This document shows, one piece after another, positions 1-5,806 of a DNA stretch of 5,806 nucleotides. A program made the translations under genes and the position numbers. The stretch is taken from contig DOBD01000060.1 in the NCBI GenBank assembly GCA_003506275.1, positions 10,395-16,200 on the forward strand, in the 5' to 3' direction. This DNA is from Bacteroidales bacterium. Its GTDB lineage: Bacteria; Bacteroidota; Bacteroidia; Bacteroidales; UBA1402. Within the stretch, counting starts at the first letter, position 1; each line of letters begins with the position of its first letter. Below the pieces are notes generated by a model. That model did not search any database and was not told where the DNA came from. It saw only the letters and a list, made by a program, of their open reading frames with translations.

Positions 1-186
1 GGAATTGCCCATTTGTCCGTCGGGTAATCCGACGTTTTCACCGGAAGCTTGTAGTTGAGAATGTGGATACGTGTCCACCAACAGGTCCCAATAGGGTGTT
101 GGTGTATGATAAATCACATCGGCCTGATCTTTTTTACCGATGCCCCAGCCATCGAGGATGACCAGCATGGCTTTCTTTTGTGTCAT
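1..186 (-). CDS. gpmI: 2,3-bisphosphoglycerate-independent phosphoglycerate mutase, N-terminal part (cut by window edge)
   Basis: Cytoplasmic glycolytic enzyme interconverting 3-phosphoglycerate and 2-phosphoglycerate through a phosphoserine intermediate, with two bound metal ions (usually manganese). The start codon is the complement of 184-186, and 62 codons are visible before the window ends. The translation begins [17 protein letters not shown] and ends with [14 protein letters not shown], both strong family signatures. Asp12, in LDGWG, matches the metal-binding aspartate of the Bacillus stearothermophilus enzyme, and the last visible residue, Ser62, matches its catalytic serine, so even the numbering agrees. 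The family is about 500-510 residues long, so roughly 88% of the gene lies outside the window. It is divergent from the OmpA-like gene, with 222 bases between the start codons. A candidate promoter lies about 50 bases upstream. Identification is firm; intactness of the rest cannot be judged. Confidence 0.95.
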   Translation of the reverse strand, partial: MTQKKAMLVILDGWGIGKKDQADVIYHTPTPYWDLLVDTYPHSQLQASGENVGLPDGQMGNS

Positions 187-238
187 ACGTGAACTTTTAG
201 GGGTGGATGTCTGTTAATACCTTTACCTATTGAAGCCA

Positions 239-246
239 CAAAGATA
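239..246 (-). promoter_or_regulatory. Candidate -7 promoter element for gpmI
   Basis: On the minus strand these bases read TATCTTTG, a full match to the Bacteroidetes sigma-A -7 consensus TAnnTTTG. It sits 53 bases upstream of the gpmI start codon, which would give a 5' untranslated region of roughly 45 bases. The expected TTTG-like -33 element is not clear at the usual spacing of about 19 bases, so support comes from the -7 element and its position only. Confidence 0.55.
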
Positions 247-336
247 CAAAAAGTTGAACACTCGTAAGGCATGTCAGGATTTGAATGCCATTCAAAAAAC
301 AAACACAAAAAGTAGTGGCGAACCAAATAAAGAACG

Positions 337-344
337 TATATTTG
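337..344 (+). promoter_or_regulatory. Candidate -7 promoter element for the OmpA-like lipoprotein gene
   Basis: TATATTTG matches the Bacteroidetes -7 consensus TAnnTTTG. It lies 65 bases before the start codon at 409, implying a leader of about 55-60 bases. No good TTTG -33 element is present about 19 bases upstream, so this is a moderate call. The leader just before the ATG is A/T-rich with no Shine-Dalgarno sequence, as is usual in this phylum. Confidence 0.45.
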
Positions 345-408
345 CTTTCAAGTTAACGAATAATCACCGTCCAGCTTTATCCCAAACCCAACGTAAAAAA
401 TATCAATT

Positions 409-1080
409 ATGAAAACAACGAAGGTCTTGACCATTGGTTTATTGAGTGTGTCTCTCATTTTTAGTGGTTGCAAGTCATTGAACAACACAACGAAGGGTGC
501 TGCCATCGGTACGGTAGCCGGTGCTGCTGTCGGTGCAGGTGTTGGAAAACTCCTTGGTAACGTGGCTGTTGGCGCCATTGCTGGTGCCGCTGTCGGTGGT
601 ACCACCGGTGCATTGATTGGCAAAAAAATGGACAAGCAAGCTGCTGAACTCGAAGCCCAATTGGGTGAAAACGCAGCGGTGGAACGTATTGGCGAAGGCA
701 TCAAGGTGACCTTTGAATCCGGCATCCTCTTCCAGACTGGCAAGGCAATCTTGAGTGAATCATCCAAGGAAGCCCTGACCAAGTTCTCGAAGACATTGAT
801 GGAGTACCCCGACACCGATGTGATGATCTATGGTCACACCGACAGCACAGGTTCAGATGCTATCAACCAGCCCTTGTCTGAGAACAGGGCTAAGGCCGTC
901 AAGGATTTCCTGACCTCCAAGGGTGTGGACACCAAGCGCATCACCACGCAAGGGTTAGGTTCCTCTTCCCCCGTTGCTACCAACGATACGGAAGCCGGTC
1001 GTCAACAAAATCGCCGTGTGGAAGTAGCCATTACCGCCAACGAAGAAATGTTGAAAAAGGCGCAAGCCGGCGAATTGTAA
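409..1080 (+). CDS. OmpA-family lipoprotein with glycine-zipper segment
   Basis: 223-residue envelope protein. Residues 1-21 form a lipoprotein signal peptide: Lys2 and Lys5, a hydrophobic stretch, then FSGC with the predicted lipidated Cys21 (Phe rather than Leu at -3 is acceptable but not ideal). Residues 30-71 are Gly/Ala-rich with repeated AxxG and GxxxG spacing, a glycine-zipper segment likely to pack in or against the membrane. Residues 98-208 are an OmpA C-terminal domain: HTDSTG at 143-148, LSENRA at 156-161 and NRRVEV at 201-206. By analogy with OmpA, Asp145 and Arg160 should bind the diaminopimelate of peptidoglycan. The order of parts resembles E. coli YiaD. Likely role: tethering the outer membrane to the cell wall. 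After Cys21 comes KSLNN, without the acidic residues of the Bacteroidetes surface-export signal, so a periplasm-facing location is inferred. It appears monocistronic, with its own hairpin terminator. Domain assignment is firm; the specific biological role is not. Confidence 0.93.
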   Translation: MKTTKVLTIGLLSVSLIFSGCKSLNNTTKGAAIGTVAGAAVGAGVGKLLGNVAVGAIAGAAVGGTTGALIGKKMDKQAAELEAQLGENAAVERIGEGIKVTFESGILFQTGKAILSESSKEALTKFSKTLMEYPDTDVMIYGHTDSTGSDAINQPLSENRAKAVKDFLTSKGVDTKRITTQGLGSSSPVATNDTEAGRQQNRRVEVAITANEEMLKKAQAGEL

Positions 1081-1103
1081 TCCCGACTTGACAGAAATCA
1101 GGA

Positions 1104-1131
1104 TAAGGCCGCTCCTTCAAGGGCGGCCTTA
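1104..1131 (+). terminator. Hairpin terminator after the OmpA-like lipoprotein gene
   Basis: A perfect 9-bp stem, TAAGGCCGC (1104-1112) with GCGGCCTTA (1123-1131), encloses a 10-base loop that can extend by CCT/AGG pairing around TCA. It starts 23 bases after the stop codon. No T-run follows directly; T-rich stretches come later (1150-1155 and 1161-1167). The fold and position fit a terminator, but the weak U-tract means it could also act partly as an mRNA 3'-end stabiliser. Confidence 0.75.
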
Positions 1132-1164
1132 CTAATTGGGCACCTTGTTATTTTTGAGGCTTTT

Positions 1165-1195
1165 TTTGTATTAGTGCTGATTCTTTGTATCTTTG
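1165..1195 (+). promoter_or_regulatory. Bacteroidetes sigma-A promoter of the rimP-nusA-infB operon
   Basis: TTTG at 1165-1168 is followed by exactly 19 bases and then TATCTTTG at 1188-1195, matching the Bacteroidetes consensus TTTG-N19-TAnnTTTG in both boxes and in spacing. Transcription should begin a few bases downstream, near 1200-1204, giving a leader of about 55-60 bases before the rimP start at 1259. It lies after the upstream hairpin terminator, so the operon is insulated from the lipoprotein gene. Confidence 0.82.
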
Positions 1196-1214
1196 CGACC
1201 GTTATTACGATGGT

Positions 1215-1234
1215 GGGGGGCTCTGAGTCCCCCT
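1215..1234 (+). promoter_or_regulatory. G/C hairpin in the leader of the rimP operon
   Basis: Six G (1215-1220) face five C plus T (1229-1234), giving a five-pair G:C stem with one possible G:U pair and an 8-base loop, CTCTGAGT. It lies between the predicted transcription start (about 1200) and the rimP ATG, ending 24 bases before it. The following bases, TTCTTA, are only weakly T-rich, so this is not a convincing terminator. It may influence pausing, mRNA stability or translation of the first gene. That it folds is likely; any regulatory role is inference. Confidence 0.4.
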
Positions 1235-1258
1235 TTCTTACCGGCAAACGGACGCAAC

Positions 1259-1726
1259 ATGCACAAAGAAGCCCTCATTAAGGCAGTTGAGGAATGGATG
1301 GAAGGCACGGCCTTTTTCCTCGTAGACGTACACATCAGTACTGACAATGATGTGTCGATCGCTTTCGAATCAAGCACCGACGATGTAGACATCGATGATT
1401 GTGTCAGCTTAACCAGGCATATTGAAGCGCGTTTTGACCGCTCCGTTGAAGATTACGCCCTTGAGGTGGGATCGGCAGGATTGGGTCAACCCTTCAAGGT
1501 GTTGAAGCAGTTTGAGAAACACCTGGGCCAGGAAGTTGAGGTATTGCCCAAATCGGGGAAAAGAATCACAGGGATTCTGCTGGCCGCTGACGCACAGGGT
1601 TTCACCGTGGAAGTGGCCCGTAAAATAAAAACGGAAGGCAGCAAGCGCCCGGTGCTGGGAACAGAAGCTTTGACGTTTACTCATTCGGAGGTGAAACACG
1701 TTGCCACCGTCGTACATTTTTCATGA
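1259..1726 (+). CDS. rimP: Ribosome maturation factor RimP
   Basis: Assembly factor that binds the 30S precursor and helps late maturation of the small ribosomal subunit in the cytoplasm. It has 155 residues, a typical length. The N-terminal alpha/beta domain (about 1-80) has the strand LVDVHIS (21-27), the acidic DDVDIDDCVSLTRHIE segment (41-56) and LEVGSAGLGQPF (68-79), the counterpart of the family signature LEVSSPGLDRP. The C-terminal SH3-like barrel (about 85-155) begins GQEVEVLPKSGKRITGILL. The ATG at 1259 is chosen: an in-frame TTG at 1193 overlaps the promoter -7 element and probably precedes the transcription start, and its added residues (RPLLRWWGALSPP) do not look like RimP. No Shine-Dalgarno sequence is seen. 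nusA follows after 29 bases, the usual rimP-nusA-infB order, which supports the identification. The Pro-to-Ala and Asp-to-Gly changes in the signature are probably lineage variation. Confidence 0.95.
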   Translation: MHKEALIKAVEEWMEGTAFFLVDVHISTDNDVSIAFESSTDDVDIDDCVSLTRHIEARFDRSVEDYALEVGSAGLGQPFKVLKQFEKHLGQEVEVLPKSGKRITGILLAADAQGFTVEVARKIKTEGSKRPVLGTEALTFTHSEVKHVATVVHFS

Positions 1727-1755
1727 CAATCAACAACATAACTAGATAATCACCA

Positions 1756-3009
1756 ATGGCAAAGAAAGTAGAAACAATCAGTTTGATTGATACCTTTTCT
1801 GAATTCAAGGAGCTGAAAAACATTGACCGCCCGACCATGGTCAGCGTACTCGAAGAGTCGTTCAGGAACGTGTTGGCCAAAATGTTCGGCACCGATGAAA
1901 ACTACGACGTTATCATCAATCCCGACAAAGGCGACTTTGAAATTTGGCGCAACCGCACCATCGTAGAAGATGACGCGCTGGAGGATGAAAATACGCAAAT
2001 AACCCTGACCGAAGCCCGTAAGATTGACGAAGACTTTGAAATAGGTGAAGACGTAACAGACGAGGTTCATTTTGCTGATTTCGGTCGACGCGCCGTGCTC
2101 AATCTAAGGCAAACCCTCGCGTCCAAGATTTTGGAATTGCAGAAAGACAGCCTTTATAACCGATTCATCGAACGGGTGGGGCAGATTGTCAGTGCCGAGG
2201 TGTATCAGATTTGGAAAAAGGAAATTTTGCTCCTCGATGATGAAGGTAACGAAATGTTGTTGCCCAAGACCGAACAGATTCCCACCGATTTTTTCCGCAA
2301 GGGCGAAAGTGTCAGGGCTGTCGTTGAACGCGTTGAAAACAAGAGCAACAATCCCAAGATTATTCTCTCCCGTACCTCTCCTGTATTTCTGGAACGGCTT
2401 TTCGAGTTGGAGGTGCCAGAAATTCATGAAGGTCTTATCCTGATACGCAGGGTAGCCAGGATGCCAGGTGAACGTGCGAAAGTGGCCGTGGAATCCTACG
2501 ATGAACGCATCGATCCCGTCGGAGCCTGTGTGGGTGTCAAGGGAGCCCGCATTCATGGTATTGTCAGGGAACTGCGCAACGAAAACATCGATGTCATCAA
2601 CTTTACGAATAACATCAATCTGTTTATACAACGCTCTTTGAGCCCAGCCAAAATCTCCTCCATCAGACTGGATGAGGTCAACAAGAAAGCAGAGGTCTTC
2701 CTCAAACCTGAAGAGGTGTCATTGGCCATCGGCAAGGGTGGAATGAACATCAAACTAGCCTGTATGCTTACCGGGTACACCATCGACGTGTTCCGTGAAA
2801 CCGATGATATTGAAGAAGACGATATTTACCTGGATGAATTCAAGGATGAAATCGACGAATGGGTCATCGAAGCCCTGAAGCGCATTGGTTGTGATACAGC
2901 CAGGAACGTGTTGGCCATCCCGAGAGAGGAATTGATCGAGAAGGCAGACTTGGAAGAAGGCACGGTGGATGAGGTCCTGTCCATTTTGCGGTACGAATTT
3001 GAGGACTAG
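1756..3009 (+). CDS. nusA: Transcription termination/antitermination factor NusA
   Basis: RNA polymerase-associated protein that modulates pausing, intrinsic termination and antitermination. 417 residues, ordered as in the family: N-terminal polymerase-binding domain (about 1-130, with GRRAVLNLRQTLASKI at 110-125); S1 RNA-binding domain (about 137-205); then KH1 and KH2 (about 210-348). Visible signatures are ILSRTSPVFLERLFELEVPEI (203-223, split by the linker into KH1), GERAKVAV (238-245), DPVGACVGVKGARI (253-266) and AIGKGGMNIKLA (324-335), the last containing the KH2 GxxG loop. The C-terminal part (about 350-417) is acidic and then carries one helix-hairpin-helix-like segment. E. coli NusA is 495 residues with two acidic repeats; the shorter form seen here is common outside proteobacteria. 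The ATG at 1756 gives the expected N-terminus; no Shine-Dalgarno sequence precedes it. It is the middle gene of the operon, 29 bases after rimP and 59 before infB. No frameshift or missing motif is seen. Confidence 0.97.
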   Translation: MAKKVETISLIDTFSEFKELKNIDRPTMVSVLEESFRNVLAKMFGTDENYDVIINPDKGDFEIWRNRTIVEDDALEDENTQITLTEARKIDEDFEIGEDVTDEVHFADFGRRAVLNLRQTLASKILELQKDSLYNRFIERVGQIVSAEVYQIWKKEILLLDDEGNEMLLPKTEQIPTDFFRKGESVRAVVERVENKSNNPKIILSRTSPVFLERLFELEVPEIHEGLILIRRVARMPGERAKVAVESYDERIDPVGACVGVKGARIHGIVRELRNENIDVINFTNNINLFIQRSLSPAKISSIRLDEVNKKAEVFLKPEEVSLAIGKGGMNIKLACMLTGYTIDVFRETDDIEEDDIYLDEFKDEIDEWVIEALKRIGCDTARNVLAIPREELIEKADLEEGTVDEVLSILRYEFED

Positions 3010-3068
3010 TACCGTCCGTTTTACGTGACACTCCATCGCCTGAAGTAGTAATTTTTTAACCCCAGTTT

Positions 3069-5806
3069 ATGTCCATTCGTTTAAGTAAGGTAACCAGAGA
3101 TCTGAACGTAGGTATGTCCACCTTGGTGGAGTTCCTGCAAAAAAAGGGTCACGTAGTGGAAAACAATCCCAATACGAAGATCACGGAAGAAGAATATGAA
3201 ATGTTGGTTACAGCATTCAGCCAGGATATGACGCTTAAAAAGCAAGCCGAAAGCCTGGTACAGGAACGCTTGAACAGGGAGCGCCTGCGGGCTGCCGAGG
3301 GGGCACCCAAGACAGAAGAAGAAGCGGCCCCTGTTGTAGAAACGAAGGTGGAACCACAACCCACCCCGGCGCCGGTAGTTGTGCCGACACCCACCCCGGC
3401 TCCTACAGTCCCACCGACACCGACAGCAGAAGTGGAGGAAGACAGACTGGCCGACTTGAGGCCACACATCAAACAAGTTGGTAAGATTGATATTGACGCC
3501 ATCAATAAGAAGGCAAAACCAGCTCCTCCGAAAGCCGTGGCTGAGGAATCGGAAAAAGTAAGTGCTAAGACAGCAGTTACTGCACAAACATCCATGCAGG
3601 CAGCAGCATCACCTGTTTCGGTGGTTGAACCTGTTACGACTACTTCCAGGCAACCTGATCAGCAACCTGATCAGCAACCGGAAAAGCTCCTTGAACAGAA
3701 AAAGCCGGCAAAACCGGTAGAAGAGTCCCCGTCTGCCGCTACTCCCACAACCGTTGAAATACATCAGCCCAAGGTCGAAGCTACAAAAGTCACATCAGAA
3801 CCCACCTCGGATGTTCCGACTCCTGAAAAGGCTTCAAAAGTGGACTCGGAAGCACCTGCTCCTGCACCATCCGCTCCATCAGCCGAACCCGAGGTGTTTA
3901 CGTTAGGTGAACGGCGCCTGGAATCCAACATCAAGGTTATCAAGACTATTGACCTGGATGCTCTCAATCAATCGACCAGGCCCAAAAAGAAAACCCAAGC
4001 TGAAAAGCGTAAGGAAAGGGAAGACAAAGCCCAGACCGACAAACCCAAGGCAGGCGTCGCCGGAGACAAAGCGGTGGCTAAACCTGAAGAAACAGCTGAC
4101 CAGAAGAAAAAGAAACGTAGCCGGATCAAGGATGGGAAGGTGAGGGTTTCAGACCCGCAAGCAGGCTCCATGCATCATGGGCAAGCCACTCAAGATCAGC
4201 GATCCAGGCTCAGGAAGCCGGTATTGCGTACTGAAATCAGCAGCGAGGATGTGTCCAAGCAAGTCAAGGAAACCTTGGCCAGACTCACCTCAAAACCCAA
4301 AAAAGGCACCAAGTACAGGAAAGAAAAACGGGAGGTCATGTCGCAACGTCGACAGGATGAGGCCCTTCGTGAGAGCGAAGAAAGCAGAATCATCAAGATC
4401 ACCGAGTTTGTCACGGTCAACGACCTTGCCAACATGATGGACGTACCTGTCGTCGAAGTTATTTCGGTGTGCATGACTATCGGTCAAATGGTATCCATCA
4501 ATCAACGGTTGGATGCAGAAACCATCAACTTTGTCGCTGACGAATTCGGCTTCAAGACCAACTACGTCAGTGCCGAGGTCATGGAAGCCATCCACGTGGA
4601 AGAGGACAACGAGGAAGATTTGGTTCCCCGTCCACCCATTGTGACGGTGATGGGTCACGTCGATCATGGTAAGACCTCTTTGCTCGACTATATCCGCAAG
4701 GCCAACGTCATCGCCGGTGAGGCTGGTGGTATCACCCAACACATTGGCGCCTATAACGTCAAGGTGCCTGGTGGTCGCAAGATAACCTTTCTCGATACCC
4801 CGGGTCATGAAGCGTTTACCGCCATGCGTGCCCGTGGAGCCAGTGTTACAGACATCGCCATCATCATTGTGGCCGCAGACGACAACGTGATGCCTCAGAC
4901 CATTGAGGCCATCAACCATGCCACGGCTGCTAATGTTCCCATTGTCTTCGCCATCAACAAGGTGGATAAACCCAGTGCCAATCCTGAAAAAATCAAGGAA
5001 ACACTGGCCCAAATGAATTTCCTGGTGGAGGATTGGGGCGGTAAGTACCAATCGCAGGATATTTCTGCCAAGCAAGGGTTGCACGTCAATGAATTGTTGG
5101 AAAAAGTACTATTGGAGGCCGATCTACTGGAACTCAAGGCTAATCCGAACAGGAAGGCCGTGGGTAACGTGATCGAATCTTCCCTGGATAAAGGCCGCGG
5201 GTATGTGGCAACCATCCTGGTGCAAAACGGCACCTTGAAAATGGGTGACATCGTGATTGCCGGGACCAATTTCGGTCGCATCAAGGCCATGTTCAACGAA
5301 CGTGGTCAACGCATCGAGCAAGCCGGTCCCTCCGAACCAGTTCTTATCCTTGGTTTGAACGGTGCTCCGCAAGCCGGTGATAACTTCCATGTGTTGGACA
5401 GTGAACAAGAAGCCCGTGAAATCGCCAATAAGCGCGAACAACTGCAACGTGAACAAGGCTTGCGAACCAACAAGATCCTAACTTTGGCTGAAATCGGCCG
5501 TCGTATTGCGGTAGGCAACTTCAAGGAGTTGAACATCATCGTCAAGGGTGACGTAGACGGTTCAGTGGAGGCTTTGTCCGATTCGCTGATCAAACTGACC
5601 ACCGAACAAATTCAGGTCAATGTTATCCACAAGGCTGTTGGTGCCATATCCGAATCGGATGTGACGCTGGCATCGGCTTCTGATGCCATCATTGTCGGCT
5701 TCCAGGTACGTCCCTCCCAATCAGCGCGCAAGTTGGCTGAAAAAGACGGCGTGGACATGCGGATGTATTCGGTCATTTATGACGCCATCGAAGAAATCAA
5801 ATCAGC
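3069..5806 (+). CDS. infB: Translation initiation factor IF-2, C-terminus cut by window edge
   Basis: Translational GTPase that positions formyl-methionyl initiator tRNA on the 30S subunit and promotes 50S joining. One open frame runs from ATG 3069 to the edge: 912 complete codons plus two bases. An in-frame TAA at 3057-3059 rules out a longer start. Residues 1-55 form an IF2_N domain ([12 protein letters not shown] at 17-28). Residues about 60-440 are a long low-complexity linker rich in Pro, Ala, Glu and Lys. A second IF2_N-like domain lies at about 441-500. The GTPase domain (about 525-695) has all five motifs: GHVDHGKT 529-536, GGITQHIG 553-560, DTPGH 576-580, NKVD 630-633 and SAK 666-668. 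A beta-barrel domain (about 697-800) and most of the IF-2-specific C1 domain (about 820-912) follow. By comparison with E. coli IF-2, roughly 100 residues, mainly the initiator-tRNA-binding C2 domain, lie beyond the window. It is the last visible gene of the operon. Catalytic motifs are intact. Confidence 0.97.
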   Translation, partial: MSIRLSKVTRDLNVGMSTLVEFLQKKGHVVENNPNTKITEEEYEMLVTAFSQDMTLKKQAESLVQERLNRERLRAAEGAPKTEEEAAPVVETKVEPQPTPAPVVVPTPTPAPTVPPTPTAEVEEDRLADLRPHIKQVGKIDIDAINKKAKPAPPKAVAEESEKVSAKTAVTAQTSMQAAASPVSVVEPVTTTSRQPDQQPDQQPEKLLEQKKPAKPVEESPSAATPTTVEIHQPKVEATKVTSEPTSDVPTPEKASKVDSEAPAPAPSAPSAEPEVFTLGERRLESNIKVIKTIDLDALNQSTRPKKKTQAEKRKEREDKAQTDKPKAGVAGDKAVAKPEETADQKKKKRSRIKDGKVRVSDPQAGSMHHGQATQDQRSRLRKPVLRTEISSEDVSKQVKETLARLTSKPKKGTKYRKEKREVMSQRRQDEALRESEESRIIKITEFVTVNDLANMMDVPVVEVISVCMTIGQMVSINQRLDAETINFVADEFGFKTNYVSAEVMEAIHVEEDNEEDLVPRPPIVTVMGHVDHGKTSLLDYIRKANVIAGEAGGITQHIGAYNVKVPGGRKITFLDTPGHEAFTAMRARGASVTDIAIIIVAADDNVMPQTIEAINHATAANVPIVFAINKVDKPSANPEKIKETLAQMNFLVEDWGGKYQSQDISAKQGLHVNELLEKVLLEADLLELKANPNRKAVGNVIESSLDKGRGYVATILVQNGTLKMGDIVIAGTNFGRIKAMFNERGQRIEQAGPSEPVLILGLNGAPQAGDNFHVLDSEQEAREIANKREQLQREQGLRTNKILTLAEIGRRIAVGNFKELNIIVKGDVDGSVEALSDSLIKLTTEQIQVNVIHKAVGAISESDVTLASASDAIIVGFQVRPSQSARKLAEKDGVDMRMYSVIYDAIEEIKS
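3360..3425 (+). repeat. Proline-rich repeat coding segment in the IF-2 linker
   Basis: Residues 98-119 of IF-2 alternate Pro with Thr, Ala and Val: PTPAP, then VVV, then PTPTPAP and a further Pro/Thr run. At DNA level CCCACCCCGGC occurs at 3360-3370 and again at 3390-3400, exactly 30 bases apart, so this looks like an in-frame duplication of ten codons that has since diverged. It should form an extended, disordered spacer. Confidence 0.7.
3468..3521 (+). repeat. First copy of an 18-residue motif in the IF-2 linker
   Basis: Encodes [18 protein letters not shown] (residues 134-151). It aligns without gaps to residues 288-305, with 8 of 18 residues identical and several conservative changes; the shared core is IKxxxxID(I/L)DA(I/L)N followed by a basic residue and Pro. 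It is an island of ordered-looking sequence in an otherwise low-complexity linker. Confidence 0.6.
3651..3679 (+). repeat. Short tandem repeat of a 12-base unit within infB
   Basis: CAACCTGATCAG occurs twice in tandem (3651-3662, 3663-3674), followed by the start of a third, diverged unit, CAACC. It encodes [12 protein letters not shown] in the IF-2 linker. Because the unit is a multiple of three, copy-number change by replication slippage would keep the frame open. Confidence 0.8.
3930..3983 (+). repeat. Second copy of the 18-residue motif in the IF-2 linker
   Basis: Encodes [18 protein letters not shown] (residues 288-305), immediately followed by a lysine-rich stretch. It pairs with the copy at residues 134-151. 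From general memory of the family, this second copy with its TRPKKK tail looks more like the form found in Bacteroidetes IF-2 linkers. A conserved function is not known to me. Confidence 0.6.

Noticed and set aside
230..412. Small plus-strand open frame of 60 codons before the lipoprotein gene
   Set aside because: It starts with TTG, spans the candidate promoter, overlaps the lipoprotein start codon and has a composition expected of A-rich intergenic DNA; no family is recognisable.
348..815. 155-codon minus-strand open frame opposite the lipoprotein gene
   Set aside because: It is antisense to the glycine-zipper and OmpA coding sequence; its Ala/Pro-rich repeats simply mirror the Gly/Ala codons on the other strand.
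1193..1258. Upstream TTG start for rimP, adding 22 residues
   Set aside because: The TTG is part of the promoter -7 element and likely lies before the transcription start; the added residues cover the leader hairpin and do not resemble RimP.
3010..3068. Possible promoter or terminator between nusA and infB (TAATTTTT near 3048-3055)
   Set aside because: It lacks the final G of the -7 consensus and a -33 box, and no stable hairpin precedes the T-run, so continuous transcription of the operon is more likely.
3081..3595. Two overlapping minus-strand open frames opposite the IF-2 linker
   Set aside because: They are low-complexity reverse complements of the Pro/Lys/Glu-rich linker, rich in Gly, Arg, Ser and Val, with no promoter or recognisable domain.
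4290..5084. 264-codon minus-strand open frame opposite infB
   Set aside because: It lies entirely antisense to the conserved IF-2 GTPase region, whose frame is clearly coding; the His/Asp/Gly-rich translation resembles no protein family.
1..5806. CRISPR arrays, insertion sequences, tRNA genes (including an initiator tRNA before rimP), toxin-antitoxin or defence genes
   Set aside because: None was seen on either strand; the recognised genes and short intergenic regions account for the window.

Overview
This window looks like a piece of a Bacteroidetes (Bacteroidota) chromosome. The evidence is the gene set and order (rimP-nusA-infB), the 417-residue NusA without the extra C-terminal repeat of enterobacteria, A/T-rich start regions with no Shine-Dalgarno sequence, and promoters of the Bacteroidetes sigma-A type (TTTG-N19-TAnnTTTG). 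Genus cannot be assigned from sequence reading alone.

Layout: (1) Positions 1-186, minus strand, hold the 5' end of gpmI (cofactor-independent phosphoglycerate mutase), cut by the window edge exactly at its predicted catalytic serine, Ser62. (2) Positions 187-408 are a divergent intergenic region with a candidate -7 element on each strand. (3) Positions 409-1080 encode a lipoprotein with a glycine-zipper segment and a C-terminal OmpA peptidoglycan-binding domain, followed by a hairpin terminator at 1104-1131. (4) A near-perfect Bacteroidetes promoter at 1165-1195 and a short leader with a G/C hairpin lead into rimP (1259-1726), nusA (1756-3009) and infB (3069 to the right edge, incomplete). 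These three genes lie on the same strand with gaps of 29 and 59 bases and no visible terminator between them, so they probably form one operon.

The operon links ribosome and transcription functions: RimP matures the 30S subunit, NusA controls RNA polymerase pausing, termination and antitermination, and IF-2 brings initiator tRNA to the 30S subunit and promotes subunit joining. The OmpA-like lipoprotein and gpmI are separate transcription units.

I found no mobile element, CRISPR array, tRNA or rRNA gene, and no sign of an undescribed system; this is mainly core housekeeping sequence. The points most worth a second look are the leader hairpin before rimP, the long repetitive IF-2 linker and a short motif that occurs twice in that linker.
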